From assembly GCF_024054535.1 (NCBI RefSeq), contig NZ_JAMXLV010000021.1, positions 1 to 64,000 of the forward strand: a stretch of 64,000 nucleotides of DNA. Direction: 5' to 3'. The notes under the pieces are model-generated. The model was not told where the DNA came from. It searched no databases and saw only the letters and a program-made list of their open reading frames with translations. Position 1 is the first letter of the stretch. Each line of letters opens with the position of its first letter. Position numbers and translations under genes: made by a program. Shown here piece by piece: positions 24,109 through 32,293 of this stretch. Source of the stretch: Thermococcus alcaliphilus. GTDB lineage: Archaea; Methanobacteriota_B; Thermococci; Thermococcales; Thermococcaceae.

Positions 24109-25397
24109 AGCCTAACACCCCCACAAGAACCCCCAACGGGTTCTGGTTTTGCCTTTATGTTGGGATTAATTTCTCTTGTTTTCTCAATTGAAGCCTTGAG
24201 AAGATCTTTTTCTGTAAGAACTTTTTTCTTGCCGGTTTTGGCATCTATAACGGCTACTCTATCTGTACAGCTCAGGCAGGGATCTATTGATGCTATTGCA
24301 ACTGGCACATCAGCAAGCTGTTCTCCCACTAGTGCTCTCGCAACTGCAAAGAGGTTTGGAAAAGTAGGTTCTCTCATTTTCCACCTTTCTGGAATTTCGC
24401 TTCCAGGGTTGGCCATCACATAGTGAATGAGCTCCCCTCTTGGAGCCTCATACCTACCGATGCCCTCTCCTTCTGCTTTTTTAAGCCGGATCAAAGTTAC
24501 GTTATCCTTCGGAAATGCCTTTATTTTTCCTTCTGGCATTTGGTCTAAAGCCCTTTCTATGAGCCCCATGCTCTGCCAAAGTTCTCCAACTCTGACGACC
24601 ATCCTATCAAACACGTCTCCCTTGATAACTCCCGTGAATTCCTTTGGAGTTATTGGTTTAACTCCCAAATCTGGATAAACTCCCAGTTGCTCATTGTACC
24701 TAACGTCCTTCTCAACGCCACTCCCCCTTGCTGTTGGACCTTGAGCGCTGTACTCAATGGCTACCCTTTTGGGTATGACTCCTGCATCCCTAAGTCTAGC
24801 TTCAACAGTTGGATCATAGAGGAATATTTCCTCAATCTTTGGCATGACTTCTTCGCGGTAGTATTTTATCATCTCCAGAATCGCCCTTTTGTGCTTATCC
24901 TCTATATCCCTCCTCACGCCTCCAATTGTGTTCATAGCATAGTTTACCCTGTTCCCCCCTATTGCCTCTAGGAGATCCATAACCCTCTCCCTGGCAAGCC
25001 AGCTTAGGTGAAGGACAGTGTCATAGCCTATAGCGTGCCCTACAACTCCAAGATTGAGCAAATGAGAGTGGATTCTTTCCAATTCTCCTATTATCACCCT
25101 TATGTACTCGGCTCTCTCTGGTACCTCTATCCCCGCCATTTCTTCGACTGCTCTAGAATACGTATAGTTGTGAGAAAAAGAACATATCCCACACATTCTT
25201 TCAGCAAGGTAAAGTATCTGGATGTAATTCCTTCTCATGCCAATCCATTCTACGCCTCTCAAGTTGTATCCAAGCTTTACATCAACATTTACTATTCTTT
25301 CTCCATCAAGGGTAATGATGAACTTTTCAGGTTCTTCAAGTGCTGGGTGAATAGGACCAATTGGGATTTTAACCCAATATTCAACTCTATTCTCCAT
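24105..25397 (-). CDS. mbhL: [NiFe] hydrogenase large subunit, operon 2 (MbhL)
   Basis: A 430-residue catalytic subunit that from memory aligns closely with P. furiosus MbhL, including the positions of the four ligands: C69 and C72 (ERMCGIC) and C374 and C377 (DPCLSC). It evolves H2 from electrons of reduced ferredoxin. It keeps the family tail after residue 377, ending GGSCGGVRL. This is the canonical Mbh of the organism; operon 1 is the divergent copy. Confidence 0.95.
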   Translation of the reverse strand: MENRVEYWVKIPIGPIHPALEEPEKFIITLDGERIVNVDVKLGYNLRGVEWIGMRRNYIQILYLAERMCGICSFSHNYTYSRAVEEMAGIEVPERAEYIRVIIGELERIHSHLLNLGVVGHAIGYDTVLHLSWLARERVMDLLEAIGGNRVNYAMNTIGGVRRDIEDKHKRAILEMIKYYREEVMPKIEEIFLYDPTVEARLRDAGVIPKRVAIEYSAQGPTARGSGVEKDVRYNEQLGVYPDLGVKPITPKEFTGVIKGDVFDRMVVRVGELWQSMGLIERALDQMPEGKIKAFPKDNVTLIRLKKAEGEGIGRYEAPRGELIHYVMANPGSEIPERWKMREPTFPNLFAVARALVGEQLADVPVAIASIDPCLSCTDRVAVIDAKTGKKKVLTEKDLLKASIEKTREINPNIKAKPEPVGGSCGGVRL

Positions 25398-25399
25398 TT

Positions 25400-25921
25400 T
25401 TAACCCTCCTTTTTCATTTTGTAAGGATGGCCTGCGTTCTTTATCATTTCACTGCTAATACCTTTCTCATCTTTTCTTAAAGGATAAACGCCCTCTGGAA
25501 AGTCTTCTGGTAAAAACAGCTTTCTTGGGTCGGGTATCCCATCAAAGAACAATCCCAAGAATTCTTGAACTTCTCTCTCATAGGGGAGTGCACTCGGAAA
25601 CACATCTGTAACAGTGGGAAGTTTTGGGTCATCTTTGGGGCATTTAGTTCCAACTATAAGGGAGATACTGGGAGTTTGCTCGTAAAATAGTTCAAGATGA
25701 TATTTAGCCTCTAAATACTCTCCACCATCTCTAGCTATTATTATGGAAAACTGTGCTTTAGGGTCAATCTCCTTGATAAGTTTCATAAGATCCTTGAAGT
25801 TCTCTCTCTCGACGTTTATCCAAACCCTCTTTCTTGGATGGGGAAGTTTGTTTTCACGAACTTCTCCCTCAACATTAGGGAATTTTGTTAAAATTATCTC
25901 TAAGAACTCTTCAGGGGTCAT
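25400..25921 (-). CDS. mbhK: Mbh subunit, operon 2 (MbhK/NuoC-like)
   Basis: A 173-residue NuoC-family subunit. The signature YEREVQEFLGLFFDGIPDPRK followed by LFLPEDFPEGVYPLRKDEKG is clear. It lies between small and large subunit genes, with a 4-base overlap upstream and a two-base gap downstream. Confidence 0.92.
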   Translation of the reverse strand: MTPEEFLEIILTKFPNVEGEVRENKLPHPRKRVWINVERENFKDLMKLIKEIDPKAQFSIIIARDGGEYLEAKYHLELFYEQTPSISLIVGTKCPKDDPKLPTVTDVFPSALPYEREVQEFLGLFFDGIPDPRKLFLPEDFPEGVYPLRKDEKGISSEMIKNAGHPYKMKKEG

Positions 25922-26388
25922 TCTTTCTCACCTTCTATCTTTTTTATGAGCTTTTCTAATCCTAGAACCACACCATAGAGTATTGCCTCTGGTCTGGGAG
26001 GACATCCTGGAACAAAAACGTCCACAGGGATGTGTTTGTCTAGGGGGGCATTTGTAAAGGGACTCTCAAAAAATACGCTGCCACCAGTTGGGCATGCTCC
26101 CACAGCAACAACAACTTTTGGATCGGGAGTTTGTTCATATATCAATTTAACCCTTTCAAGGCTTTGATCTGTAATAGGTCCAGTTACCAACAAGATATCC
26201 GCATGTCTTGGTGTTCCAACAAGTTTTACCCCAAACCTCTCCGCATCGTATCTAGGTGTGAGAGCGGCTATTATCTCAATGTCACATCCATTGCATGAAC
26301 CACTGTTAACGTGAAACACCCATGGCGATCTCCCAAGATACTTACAAAGTTTTGAAATTTTTTTCTCAAGTATTTCTCTCTCACTCAT
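25918..26388 (-). CDS. mbhJ: [NiFe] hydrogenase small subunit, operon 2 (MbhJ/NuoB-like)
   Basis: A 156-residue NuoB-family subunit with the proximal cluster Cys in GSCNGCD, GACPTGG and VPGCPPRPEAI. The sequence SPWVFHVNSGSCNGCDIEI is near-identical to P. furiosus MbhJ as I recall it. The start at 26388 follows a GGGGGGTGA run. Confidence 0.94.
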   Translation of the reverse strand: MSEREILEKKISKLCKYLGRSPWVFHVNSGSCNGCDIEIIAALTPRYDAERFGVKLVGTPRHADILLVTGPITDQSLERVKLIYEQTPDPKVVVAVGACPTGGSVFFESPFTNAPLDKHIPVDVFVPGCPPRPEAILYGVVLGLEKLIKKIEGEKE

Positions 26389-26392
26389 AGTT

Positions 26393-26740
26393 TCACCCCC
26401 CAATGACGAGCGCTCCAAGCACTATTGCTACAGTGAGCAATAGGTATGCAACATAATCTGTAAGAAGACCAGTGTGCTCCCTTCTAAACACCAAAAACAT
26501 TCTGTGGGCCCCTCTTATCAAACCCCACATTACATGTCTCCCTGTAAAGTGACCTCTAAGGTGTTCAAAATGAGGGATAATTTTATCTTGATCCTCACCA
26601 CTGATGTATATCTTCGTTCCATCTCCTGCTCTCCTAGTGCCAGTGCTAACTTTTTCTGCCCATTTCATGAGTAAGTAGCTAATCACCAGGCCAATTAAGA
26701 AAGCATAAATGAAATAGAGAGCATCCCAATAACCGAACAT
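26393..26740 (-). CDS. mbhI: Mbh linker membrane subunit, operon 2 (MbhI)
   Basis: A 115-residue protein with an N-terminal helix (about 5-25), a charged middle and a C-terminal helix (about 95-113). It links the antiporter and hydrogenase arms. The start at 26740 follows GGAGGTG and is just past the mbhH stop. Confidence 0.85.
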   Translation of the reverse strand: MFGYWDALYFIYAFLIGLVISYLLMKWAEKVSTGTRRAGDGTKIYISGEDQDKIIPHFEHLRGHFTGRHVMWGLIRGAHRMFLVFRREHTGLLTDYVAYLLLTVAIVLGALVIGG

Positions 26741-26741
26741 T

Positions 26742-28325
26742 TCATGCACCTCCAATGAATTTTAAGAGAGCAAGTATGTACTCACCATTGAGTTGTTCAA
26801 GCATTTTTGCAGCCGGTATCATTATTTTGTCGCTTATTTGCCATGGAAGGAGCCCCATCACGATTATTGCTACCACTAGGATCAGCATTGGAAGTAACAT
26901 GCTCTTTTCTGGTTCCTTTGCGTCCCTTACTCTCTCACTCTCTTTGCCCAAGAACGTGAAGAGCACTTTAGTGTATGCTGCAAGAGAGAACACTGTGCCA
27001 ACAACGGCAATGGCAGCTAAGATTGGATTGTACATAGCGGAGCTTTCGTAAATGATCCACTTGCTCGCAAACCCATTTAGCGGTGGGAGACCTATTATCG
27101 CAGCTGCTCCAATTATAAAGAAGAACGTCGTCAACGGCATTCTTTTTGCCAGTCCACTCAATTCATTAAGGTTCTTTGTGCCAACTTCATGGATAACAAC
27201 TCCCGCCACAAGGAAGAGGAGAGCCTTTATCAATGCGTGGTTCACTATGTGGTATATCGCTCCAGCCAGCGCTAATTCCCCTGCTCTAGTGCCATAAGCG
27301 AGGACTCCGATTCCAATTCCAAGCATGATATATCCTATTTGACCTACACTTGAGAAGGCAAAAAGCCTCTTCATGTCAGTCTGCACTACCGCCATGGCAT
27401 TTCCCACAAGAAGTGTTAAGCAAGCAAAGAACACTATAACCCAGCCAATTACGTCCATATTGATTGCGGGAGCATTGAATGTTCTCAAGTATGTGTGCAA
27501 TCCTGGATTGAAAATGCTGAATATTATCCTTGCTATAGCATAAACTCCACCAGCTTTGATGACTAATCCCGAGAGCATTGCAGAGATTGAACTTGGAGCT
27601 GCCGGGTGTGCATCAGCTAGCCACATGTGAACCGGAACCGCACCACTCTTAAAGAGCAGCCCACCAATAAGGAAAGCCAAAGCCACTTTTGCCACAAGTG
27701 TTGGATTTTCGGCTATTTTTATGGCGAGATAGCTCATTGTAAGCGTTCCATACTGACCATAAAGCAATGCGATGCCCAAGAGAATAAAGGAACTTGCCAA
27801 TGAGCCAACGAACATATATTTAATCCCTGCTTCAATTCCTTCCCACGTGTCGTTTCTGAAGGCAACTAAAGCATAGCTTGCAATGCTCATTATCTCCAAA
27901 AATACGTAGAAGTTGAAAATATCCCCGGTAACAACAATTCCCAACATTCCTAGCTCTAAAACAAGCACTAGCGTGTAGTACTTCTCTAGGCCAGTGTCAT
28001 GCTTCATATATCCGAGAGAATAAATTATCGCCAAAAAGCCTACAAAAGTTATTGTTAAGGCTAAGAGTGCCCCAAATAAGTCCACTTCCCACACAATCCT
28101 GATCGGGAAATTCACTCCCCGACCAATTGGATTATCGCTTCCAAGGGTATAAAGGATGATTTCATTGGTCTTCCATACCGTATAAAATATTTTGGCGGCA
28201 ACTGCAAATGTAGCGCCGCTGATGATAACCGCCCAATACTCCTTGAGTTTCTTCCCAAGTAAGCTAACTATTGGCATTGAAAATGCCCCAAATAATGGAA
28301 GTATAACCAGAAACGGGAGCGTCAT
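26742..28325 (-). CDS. mbhH: Mrp/NuoN-type antiporter subunit, operon 2 (MbhH)
   Basis: A 527-residue protein of about 14 membrane segments. LVLELGMLGIVVTGDIFNFYVFLEI (acidic TM5), AGIKYMFVGS, LLFKSGAVPVHMWLADAHPAAPSS and DMKRLFAFSSVGQIGYIML are diagnostic. It is the proton/sodium-translocating core of Mbh. It keeps the classical AHPAAPS loop, whereas the operon 1 copy has AYTEVPAG. Confidence 0.94.
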   Translation of the reverse strand: MTLPFLVILPLFGAFSMPIVSLLGKKLKEYWAVIISGATFAVAAKIFYTVWKTNEIILYTLGSDNPIGRGVNFPIRIVWEVDLFGALLALTITFVGFLAIIYSLGYMKHDTGLEKYYTLVLVLELGMLGIVVTGDIFNFYVFLEIMSIASYALVAFRNDTWEGIEAGIKYMFVGSLASSFILLGIALLYGQYGTLTMSYLAIKIAENPTLVAKVALAFLIGGLLFKSGAVPVHMWLADAHPAAPSSISAMLSGLVIKAGGVYAIARIIFSIFNPGLHTYLRTFNAPAINMDVIGWVIVFFACLTLLVGNAMAVVQTDMKRLFAFSSVGQIGYIMLGIGIGVLAYGTRAGELALAGAIYHIVNHALIKALLFLVAGVVIHEVGTKNLNELSGLAKRMPLTTFFFIIGAAAIIGLPPLNGFASKWIIYESSAMYNPILAAIAVVGTVFSLAAYTKVLFTFLGKESERVRDAKEPEKSMLLPMLILVVAIIVMGLLPWQISDKIMIPAAKMLEQLNGEYILALLKFIGGA

Positions 28326-28693
28326 CCTCTCAACCTCCTTAACTTGTTAACATCAAGTGTTCCGTAGTGTCTGTAGGCGTTTATTGTCAGTGCCATCGCC
28401 AATGAAAGCACACAAACTCCAATGACTATGCTTGTGAGCACTAAAGCCTGTGGTATTGGACCAACCATTGGAGTGCCCTTTAATGTTTCATACCCGGTGT
28501 AAATTGGTGCCGTGGGTAAAACTCCGTTTTCCAATCTGTATCCAAGACTTATCAGCAAGAGGTGTATGCCTGCATCAATTAAATTGAGAGCCAAGATTAG
28601 CTTGATGAGGTTCCTCTTGTACAAGAACGCATAAATGCCCATGAAAATCATTAAAAATGCTGTAACAAATTGGAGAGGTATCACTTCCTCCAC
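28322..28693 (-). CDS. mbhG: Mrp MnhC/NuoK-like subunit, operon 2 (MbhG)
   Basis: A 123-residue protein of three membrane segments with LALNLIDAGIHLLLISLGY in the place of the usual buried Glu helix (Asp here), then PIPQALVLTSIVIGVCV and the end TLDVNKLRRLRG. It is part of the Na+ module. Confidence 0.92.
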   Translation of the reverse strand: MEEVIPLQFVTAFLMIFMGIYAFLYKRNLIKLILALNLIDAGIHLLLISLGYRLENGVLPTAPIYTGYETLKGTPMVGPIPQALVLTSIVIGVCVLSLAMALTINAYRHYGTLDVNKLRRLRG

Positions 28694-29127
28694 CTCCTAA
28701 AAAGGGCCATTGCGAAAACAGCGCTCACTAGTCCAGTATAAACCTTCAGCCCTACAGCTAAGTTCATTATTGGGAGGTAACCCGCTGAGAGAAGTGTACC
28801 TGGTTCTCCATTGAAAATTGGGCCGTTGTGCCACAATGTGTTGTAAAAGAACGCTACACCAAGACCAAGCATGCCTGCTGCTAGAAAAACTAGCCCTCCT
28901 AACCCCTCAAGGGCAGAATATAAGCTTTTGTTTATCTTTTCTTTGGCCTCATTGATACCAAATGCTATAAGGAACAATATCCCTGCTCCAGCAATTGTTG
29001 CTCCTCCCTGAAAGCCTCCTCCGGGGGTAAGGTGACCATGAGAGATCACGTAAGCTCCAAAGATCCCAATGAGAGGTATCGTAGCCCTCGCCATTGTTTT
29101 AACTATAAGCCCCATGTCACTCCCCAT
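28681..29127 (-). CDS. mbhF: Mrp MnhB-like subunit, operon 2 (MbhF)
   Basis: A 148-residue four-helix membrane protein with the MnhB motif [19 protein letters not shown]. The start is placed at 29127 (MGSDMGLI) because GGAGGG lies 6 bases upstream; the ATG at 29133 directly abuts that RBS and upstream codons lie inside mbhE. Confidence 0.88.
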   Translation of the reverse strand: MGSDMGLIVKTMARATIPLIGIFGAYVISHGHLTPGGGFQGGATIAGAGILFLIAFGINEAKEKINKSLYSALEGLGGLVFLAAGMLGLGVAFFYNTLWHNGPIFNGEPGTLLSAGYLPIMNLAVGLKVYTGLVSAVFAMALFRRWRK

Positions 29128-29416
29128 TTTCATCCCTCCATTTTCTAAGCAATGCAACAGCTCCCGCTATTGAAGTGAAAAGAACAGTAGCCTCTCCAAG
29201 GGTATCGTATCCTCTGTAATCAAAGACTATGTCAGTAACAACGTTAGTTCCTCCCACTTCTTCAACTCCGTGATCTATGTAATACTGGTCGGTGTAGCGA
29301 TATTTTTGCCAGTCTTCTCCACCTAAACCAAATTTTAAGCCATAATTTGGATTAGCGATTAGGAGTAATATCCCAAATATAAAGAGCAAGGATAATGCTC
29401 CGAAAGTCCTTCTCAT
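29117..29416 (-). CDS. mbhE: Mrp-like small subunit, operon 2 (MbhE)
   Basis: A 99-residue protein with two membrane segments and the MrpA C-terminal motif [29 protein letters not shown]. An acidic, aromatic-rich loop (EDWQKYRYTDQYYIDHG) separates the helices. Confidence 0.91.
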   Translation of the reverse strand: MRRTFGALSLLFIFGILLLIANPNYGLKFGLGGEDWQKYRYTDQYYIDHGVEEVGGTNVVTDIVFDYRGYDTLGEATVLFTSIAGAVALLRKWRDENGE

Positions 29417-29679
29417 GGACCCTCACGCTCCCATCTCTCTGTTTTTGAAATTCCATAAACAACTATTGCAGTAACAACGCCCGCACCAACCGCCGCTTCC
29501 GCTATAGCAACATCTGGTGCATGGAGCATATAGAATTCCAAACTAAGAAGGAGGCTCATGGCTGCAGAAGCCAAAGCTGCTGAAAGCAAATCCCTTGTAG
29601 TTATCATCCAGTATGAGGAAAGGAGTATCCCAATAAGCAGTCCCGCCTGAATCGCCATATCAACGGTTAATACGTTCAT
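29413..29679 (-). CDS. mbhD: Mrp-like small subunit, operon 2 (MbhD)
   Basis: An 88-residue three-helix protein with [21 protein letters not shown], the NuoJ/MrpA-like element. Overlaps of 4 bases join it to both neighbours. Confidence 0.91.
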   Translation of the reverse strand: MNVLTVDMAIQAGLLIGILLSSYWMITTRDLLSAALASAAMSLLLSLEFYMLHAPDVAIAEAAVGAGVVTAIVVYGISKTERWEREGP

Positions 29680-30041
29680 GCTTCTTCACCTCTCAACTTC
29701 CTCTCATATGCATCGATCACGGCTTTTGCTGGTTTATACCCGCTCAAATGTGCAGCTTTCGCTATTGCATGAGCTCCTGTTGGATTTGTAAGCATCAAAG
29801 CTATCAGAGCAACCAAGCTGTGCAATGCCATTTGGAGGTACTTTGGATCACCTGTTTCTTTTATCTGCCAAATCGCATGAACGATCACGGCCAAAACAGC
29901 AAATATTGTCCCAAAGGTTGTGCACTTTGTGGCTCCGTGTAATCGGGTATAAACATCAGGGAATCTGTGAAGTGAAAAGCTCCCAAGCAAGTTGAAGGTA
30001 ATACTGATTGCTAGAAAAAGGTAGATTATACTTTTAATCAT
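29676..30041 (-). CDS. mbhC: Mrp MnhG-like subunit, operon 2 (MbhC)
   Basis: A 121-residue three-helix protein with SLHRFPDVYTRLHGATKCTTFG and LTNPTGAHAIAKAAHLSG, diagnostic of MnhG. Confidence 0.93.
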   Translation of the reverse strand: MIKSIIYLFLAISITFNLLGSFSLHRFPDVYTRLHGATKCTTFGTIFAVLAVIVHAIWQIKETGDPKYLQMALHSLVALIALMLTNPTGAHAIAKAAHLSGYKPAKAVIDAYERKLRGEEA

Positions 30042-30301
30042 TCTAATCCCCCCTGAAGATACTTGGCAATTACCAAAGTCCCAATATAACTGAGCAGAGC
30101 ATAAACTATGGCTATATCGATGTAGATCACTCTATCATAGGCTACTCCTAGGAGAATCATTCCAGCTACAACAAGGGTATTTAATGTGTCGACGCCAACA
30201 ACTCTATCGGGAACACTGGGGCCAAACATGATGCGAATCAAAGTTATAAATGCTCCAAGGGCGATTGCCATCACTCCATAGAAAAATTCAGCAAAAATCA
30301 T
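30038..30301 (-). CDS. mbhB: Mrp MnhF-like subunit, operon 2 (MbhB)
   Basis: An 87-residue three-helix protein with FGPSVPDRVVGVDTLNTLVVA and YIDIAIVYALLSYIGTLVIA. The ATG at 30301 overlaps the stop codon of mbhA as ATGA. Confidence 0.93.
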   Translation of the reverse strand: MIFAEFFYGVMAIALGAFITLIRIMFGPSVPDRVVGVDTLNTLVVAGMILLGVAYDRVIYIDIAIVYALLSYIGTLVIAKYLQGGLE

Positions 30302-30798
30302 CTCCCCAACCTCCTTGCCCATTTTTCAAAAGAACCTGCGACAGGCTCAGAACTTTCTGGCTCTTCTTCTTTTACATAAATCCAATGAACGTAGAGGGCT
30401 TTTTCTTCTGGACAGGCATCTACAGTCAGAGTTCCAGGAGTGAGAGTAATTGAATTGCTCAGTATAGTATATTGAGCCTCATTTTCAAGATCAACGGGCA
30501 CTCTAACAATTCCAGGTTTTATTTTTCCGGTAATCACTCTATAAGCAACGTCTAAATTTGCTTTTACCATTCCCCAGAAGAGGGGACCCAATGCATAAAC
30601 AATAAACCCAAGCCATTTTACTGGATTTAGAAATCTCTGTGTCTTTTCTCCTATGATGTTCCTTGTTGAAAACCCAATTATCATAGCGAATATAATCCCT
30701 GCTATCACCTCTTCTGTGCTCCAGAGCATTCCCTTAGTACCTGCTGTAAGTACAAGCCAGAGCACGAGCGACCATATAAATGCAACAATGAAACTCAT
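30298..30798 (-). CDS. mbhA: Mrp MnhE-like subunit, operon 2 (MbhA), first gene
   Basis: A 166-residue protein with N-terminal membrane helices and the MnhE core KANLDVAYRVITGKIKPGIV and NSITLTPGTLTVDA. The start is placed at 30798 (MSFIVAFIW) because GAGGTGGGA directly precedes it and the operon 1 protein begins at the same point; in-frame codons upstream add an unsupported 11 residues. Confidence 0.92.
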   Translation of the reverse strand: MSFIVAFIWSLVLWLVLTAGTKGMLWSTEEVIAGIIFAMIIGFSTRNIIGEKTQRFLNPVKWLGFIVYALGPLFWGMVKANLDVAYRVITGKIKPGIVRVPVDLENEAQYTILSNSITLTPGTLTVDACPEEKALYVHWIYVKEEEPESSEPVAGSFEKWARRLGR

Positions 30799-30876
30799 TT
30801 TTCCCACCTCGAATTTCAATTTAGGCTCCAATTCTCACCAGTTTTTACTTCTGTCGATATAGATTTCAACAATTTC

Positions 30877-30884
30877 TTTTAAAA
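30877..30884 (-). promoter_or_regulatory. TATA-like box of mbh operon 2
   Basis: TTTTAAAA lies about 80 bases upstream of the mbhA ATG, predicting transcription start near 30855. It is below the SurR-type site, the order expected for an activator site upstream of the TATA box. Confidence 0.5.
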
Positions 30885-30930
30885 GGCTTTTGTAAAAGTC
30901 TAAATTAACAATAAAGGTACAAAAAGCCTT

Positions 30931-30947
30931 GTTTTTAACCAAAGGTT
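30931..30947 (+). promoter_or_regulatory. SurR-type site upstream of mbh operon 2
   Basis: GTT-TTT-AAC-CAAAG-GTT matches the published SurR consensus GTTn3AACn5GTT exactly. It lies about 135 bases before the operon ATG and 47 bases upstream of the TATA-like box. Its core palindrome GTTTTTAAC is the same as that of operon 1 but in opposite orientation relative to transcription. Confidence 0.75.
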
Positions 30948-31066
30948 ATGTAGAAAAGCGTTTTCTTCTGCCAAGTTACAGACTATGCAGTACAATAATA
31001 TGCATTAAGCAACTCTTAATTACCCCAACTATTACTATTGTACATGGTCAAAACAAAATGCAAACC

Positions 31067-31074
31067 TTTATAAA
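31067..31074 (+). promoter_or_regulatory. TATA box of the TRAM protein gene
   Basis: TTTATAAA at 31067-31074 predicts transcription start near 31090-31096, right at the 5' arm of a hairpin. The remainder of the 340-base gap between mbhA and this gene holds the SurR site and otherwise no gene that I can see. Confidence 0.65.
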
Positions 31075-31091
31075 CCTTCAAAAGAACTAAA

Positions 31092-31116
31092 TTCAGCGCT
31101 CTTCTAGGGTGCTGAA
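31092..31116 (+). promoter_or_regulatory. 5' leader hairpin of the TRAM mRNA
   Basis: TTCAGC (31092-31097) pairs with GCTGAA (31111-31116) over a 13-base loop, with flanking A/T bases extending the stem. It would form the very 5' end of the TRAM mRNA, before the GGAG ribosome site at 31126. It could control stability or translation, for example with temperature. Confidence 0.45.
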
Positions 31117-31139
31117 AATTTGAAAGGAGATTGTTGGAA

Positions 31140-31355
31140 ATGTATGGAGATAGATTTGGTGGAAGAAGATTTGAAGCTCCAGTTAAGGTTGGAGAAAGAT
31201 ATAAGGTAAAGATAGAGAGTATTGGACAAGGTGGAGATGGAATTGCTAGAATCAAAGGGTTTGTAGTATTCGTTCCAAACACAAAAGTTGGGGACGAAGT
31301 AGAGATTGTAATTAACAGTGTGAAGAGAAAATTCGCCTTCGCTGAAGTTATCTGA
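31140..31355 (+). CDS. Small TRAM-domain RNA-binding protein
   Basis: A 71-residue protein made almost entirely of one TRAM domain (about residues 13-70): [35 protein letters not shown] followed by [24 protein letters not shown] domains are OB-like folds that bind RNA. In methanogens, single-TRAM proteins act as cold-responsive RNA chaperones, a likely role here. The ATG at 31140 is chosen over 31131 on spacing from GGAG. Confidence 0.88.
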   Translation: MYGDRFGGRRFEAPVKVGERYKVKIESIGQGGDGIARIKGFVVFVPNTKVGDEVEIVINSVKRKFAFAEVI

Positions 31356-31474
31356 TATTATTTACTCCTAAAACCAATCCAGAGATTCAAATTTGATCGT
31401 TTCTCTTAATTTTTTACCTTTGAGCTACGAAAGGTTTATTTATCATACTTTAGTTATTTTTCATAGTGACAGCA

Positions 31475-32293
31475 ATGGAGTATTACCAAGCCATTTTTAT
31501 TGGACTACTGCAAGGGATTACGGAGTGGTTACCAATAAGCAGTTCTGGACAGGTAATGCTATTTTTAATAAACCTTCTCAAGATTCCCCCAGAACAGGCT
31601 TATTCTTACTCGTTGCTTTTGCATTTGGGGACTCTCATGGCCTTATTTTTCAAATTTAGATACGATCTGGGCAGAATTCTGCTCAAATTAATTCTCTTTA
31701 GATGGGAAGAAGAGGAAAGGTTCTTATTCTATTCCACCCTATTCACGGGAATAATAGGTCTGCCCATTTACAAAACTTTCAAGATTGTTGCATCTTCATT
31801 CAATGGAGAAGCAATTAACGGAATAATAGGTATAGCCCTAATACTTACCGGTGTAATCTTAAAGAAAGCTCAAGAAGCTCCTTTGGAAAAGCTGGAAAAA
31901 GGATTAAAAAAGGAAAAAGAGGAAGTTACAATATTCGATGCAATAGTTGCAGGAGTGGCGCAGGGAATAGCAGTAATCCCGGGAATATCAAGATCGGGGA
32001 TGACAGTGGGGAGTCTATTGCTCTTAGGCGTAAAACAAGAAAAAGCTGTAAGGCTTAGTTTTTTAATGGCAATTCCCGCTATTACAGGAGCGCTATTTCT
32101 AGAGCTACCCGAGGTTTCAAGTACTTCTGAACCCCTAACAATCCCATTAGCTGCAGTTATAACTGCATTTGTAGTTAGCCTCCTTATGATTGAGGTCATG
32201 CTGAAAATTGCCAAGCGGCTTAACTTTTCCAAGTTCTGCATTTTCTTTGGTTTCATAGCTTTGATAGCATCTCTTTTGGGGGTGTTGGCATGA
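31475..32293 (+). CDS. uppP: Undecaprenyl pyrophosphate phosphatase-like protein (UppP/BacA family)
   Basis: A 272-residue membrane enzyme with about eight helices. The family motifs GLLQGITEWLPISSSGQ (N-terminal) and IPGISRSGMTVG (about residue 170) carry the catalytic Glu, Ser and Arg. In archaea it would recycle dolichyl or polyprenyl pyrophosphate released by glycan transfer. A TATA-like TTTATTTA near 31435 leaves only a short leader; GTG at 31466 is an alternative start. It overlaps the GlmU-like gene by ATGA. Confidence 0.9.
   Translation: MEYYQAIFIGLLQGITEWLPISSSGQVMLFLINLLKIPPEQAYSYSLLLHLGTLMALFFKFRYDLGRILLKLILFRWEEEERFLFYSTLFTGIIGLPIYKTFKIVASSFNGEAINGIIGIALILTGVILKKAQEAPLEKLEKGLKKEKEEVTIFDAIVAGVAQGIAVIPGISRSGMTVGSLLLLGVKQEKAVRLSFLMAIPAITGALFLELPEVSSTSEPLTIPLAAVITAFVVSLLMIEVMLKIAKRLNFSKFCIFFGFIALIASLLGVLA

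Noticed and set aside
31016-31282. 88-residue minus-strand frame over the TRAM gene
   Set aside because: It is low-complexity and antisense to a clear TRAM domain and its promoter.
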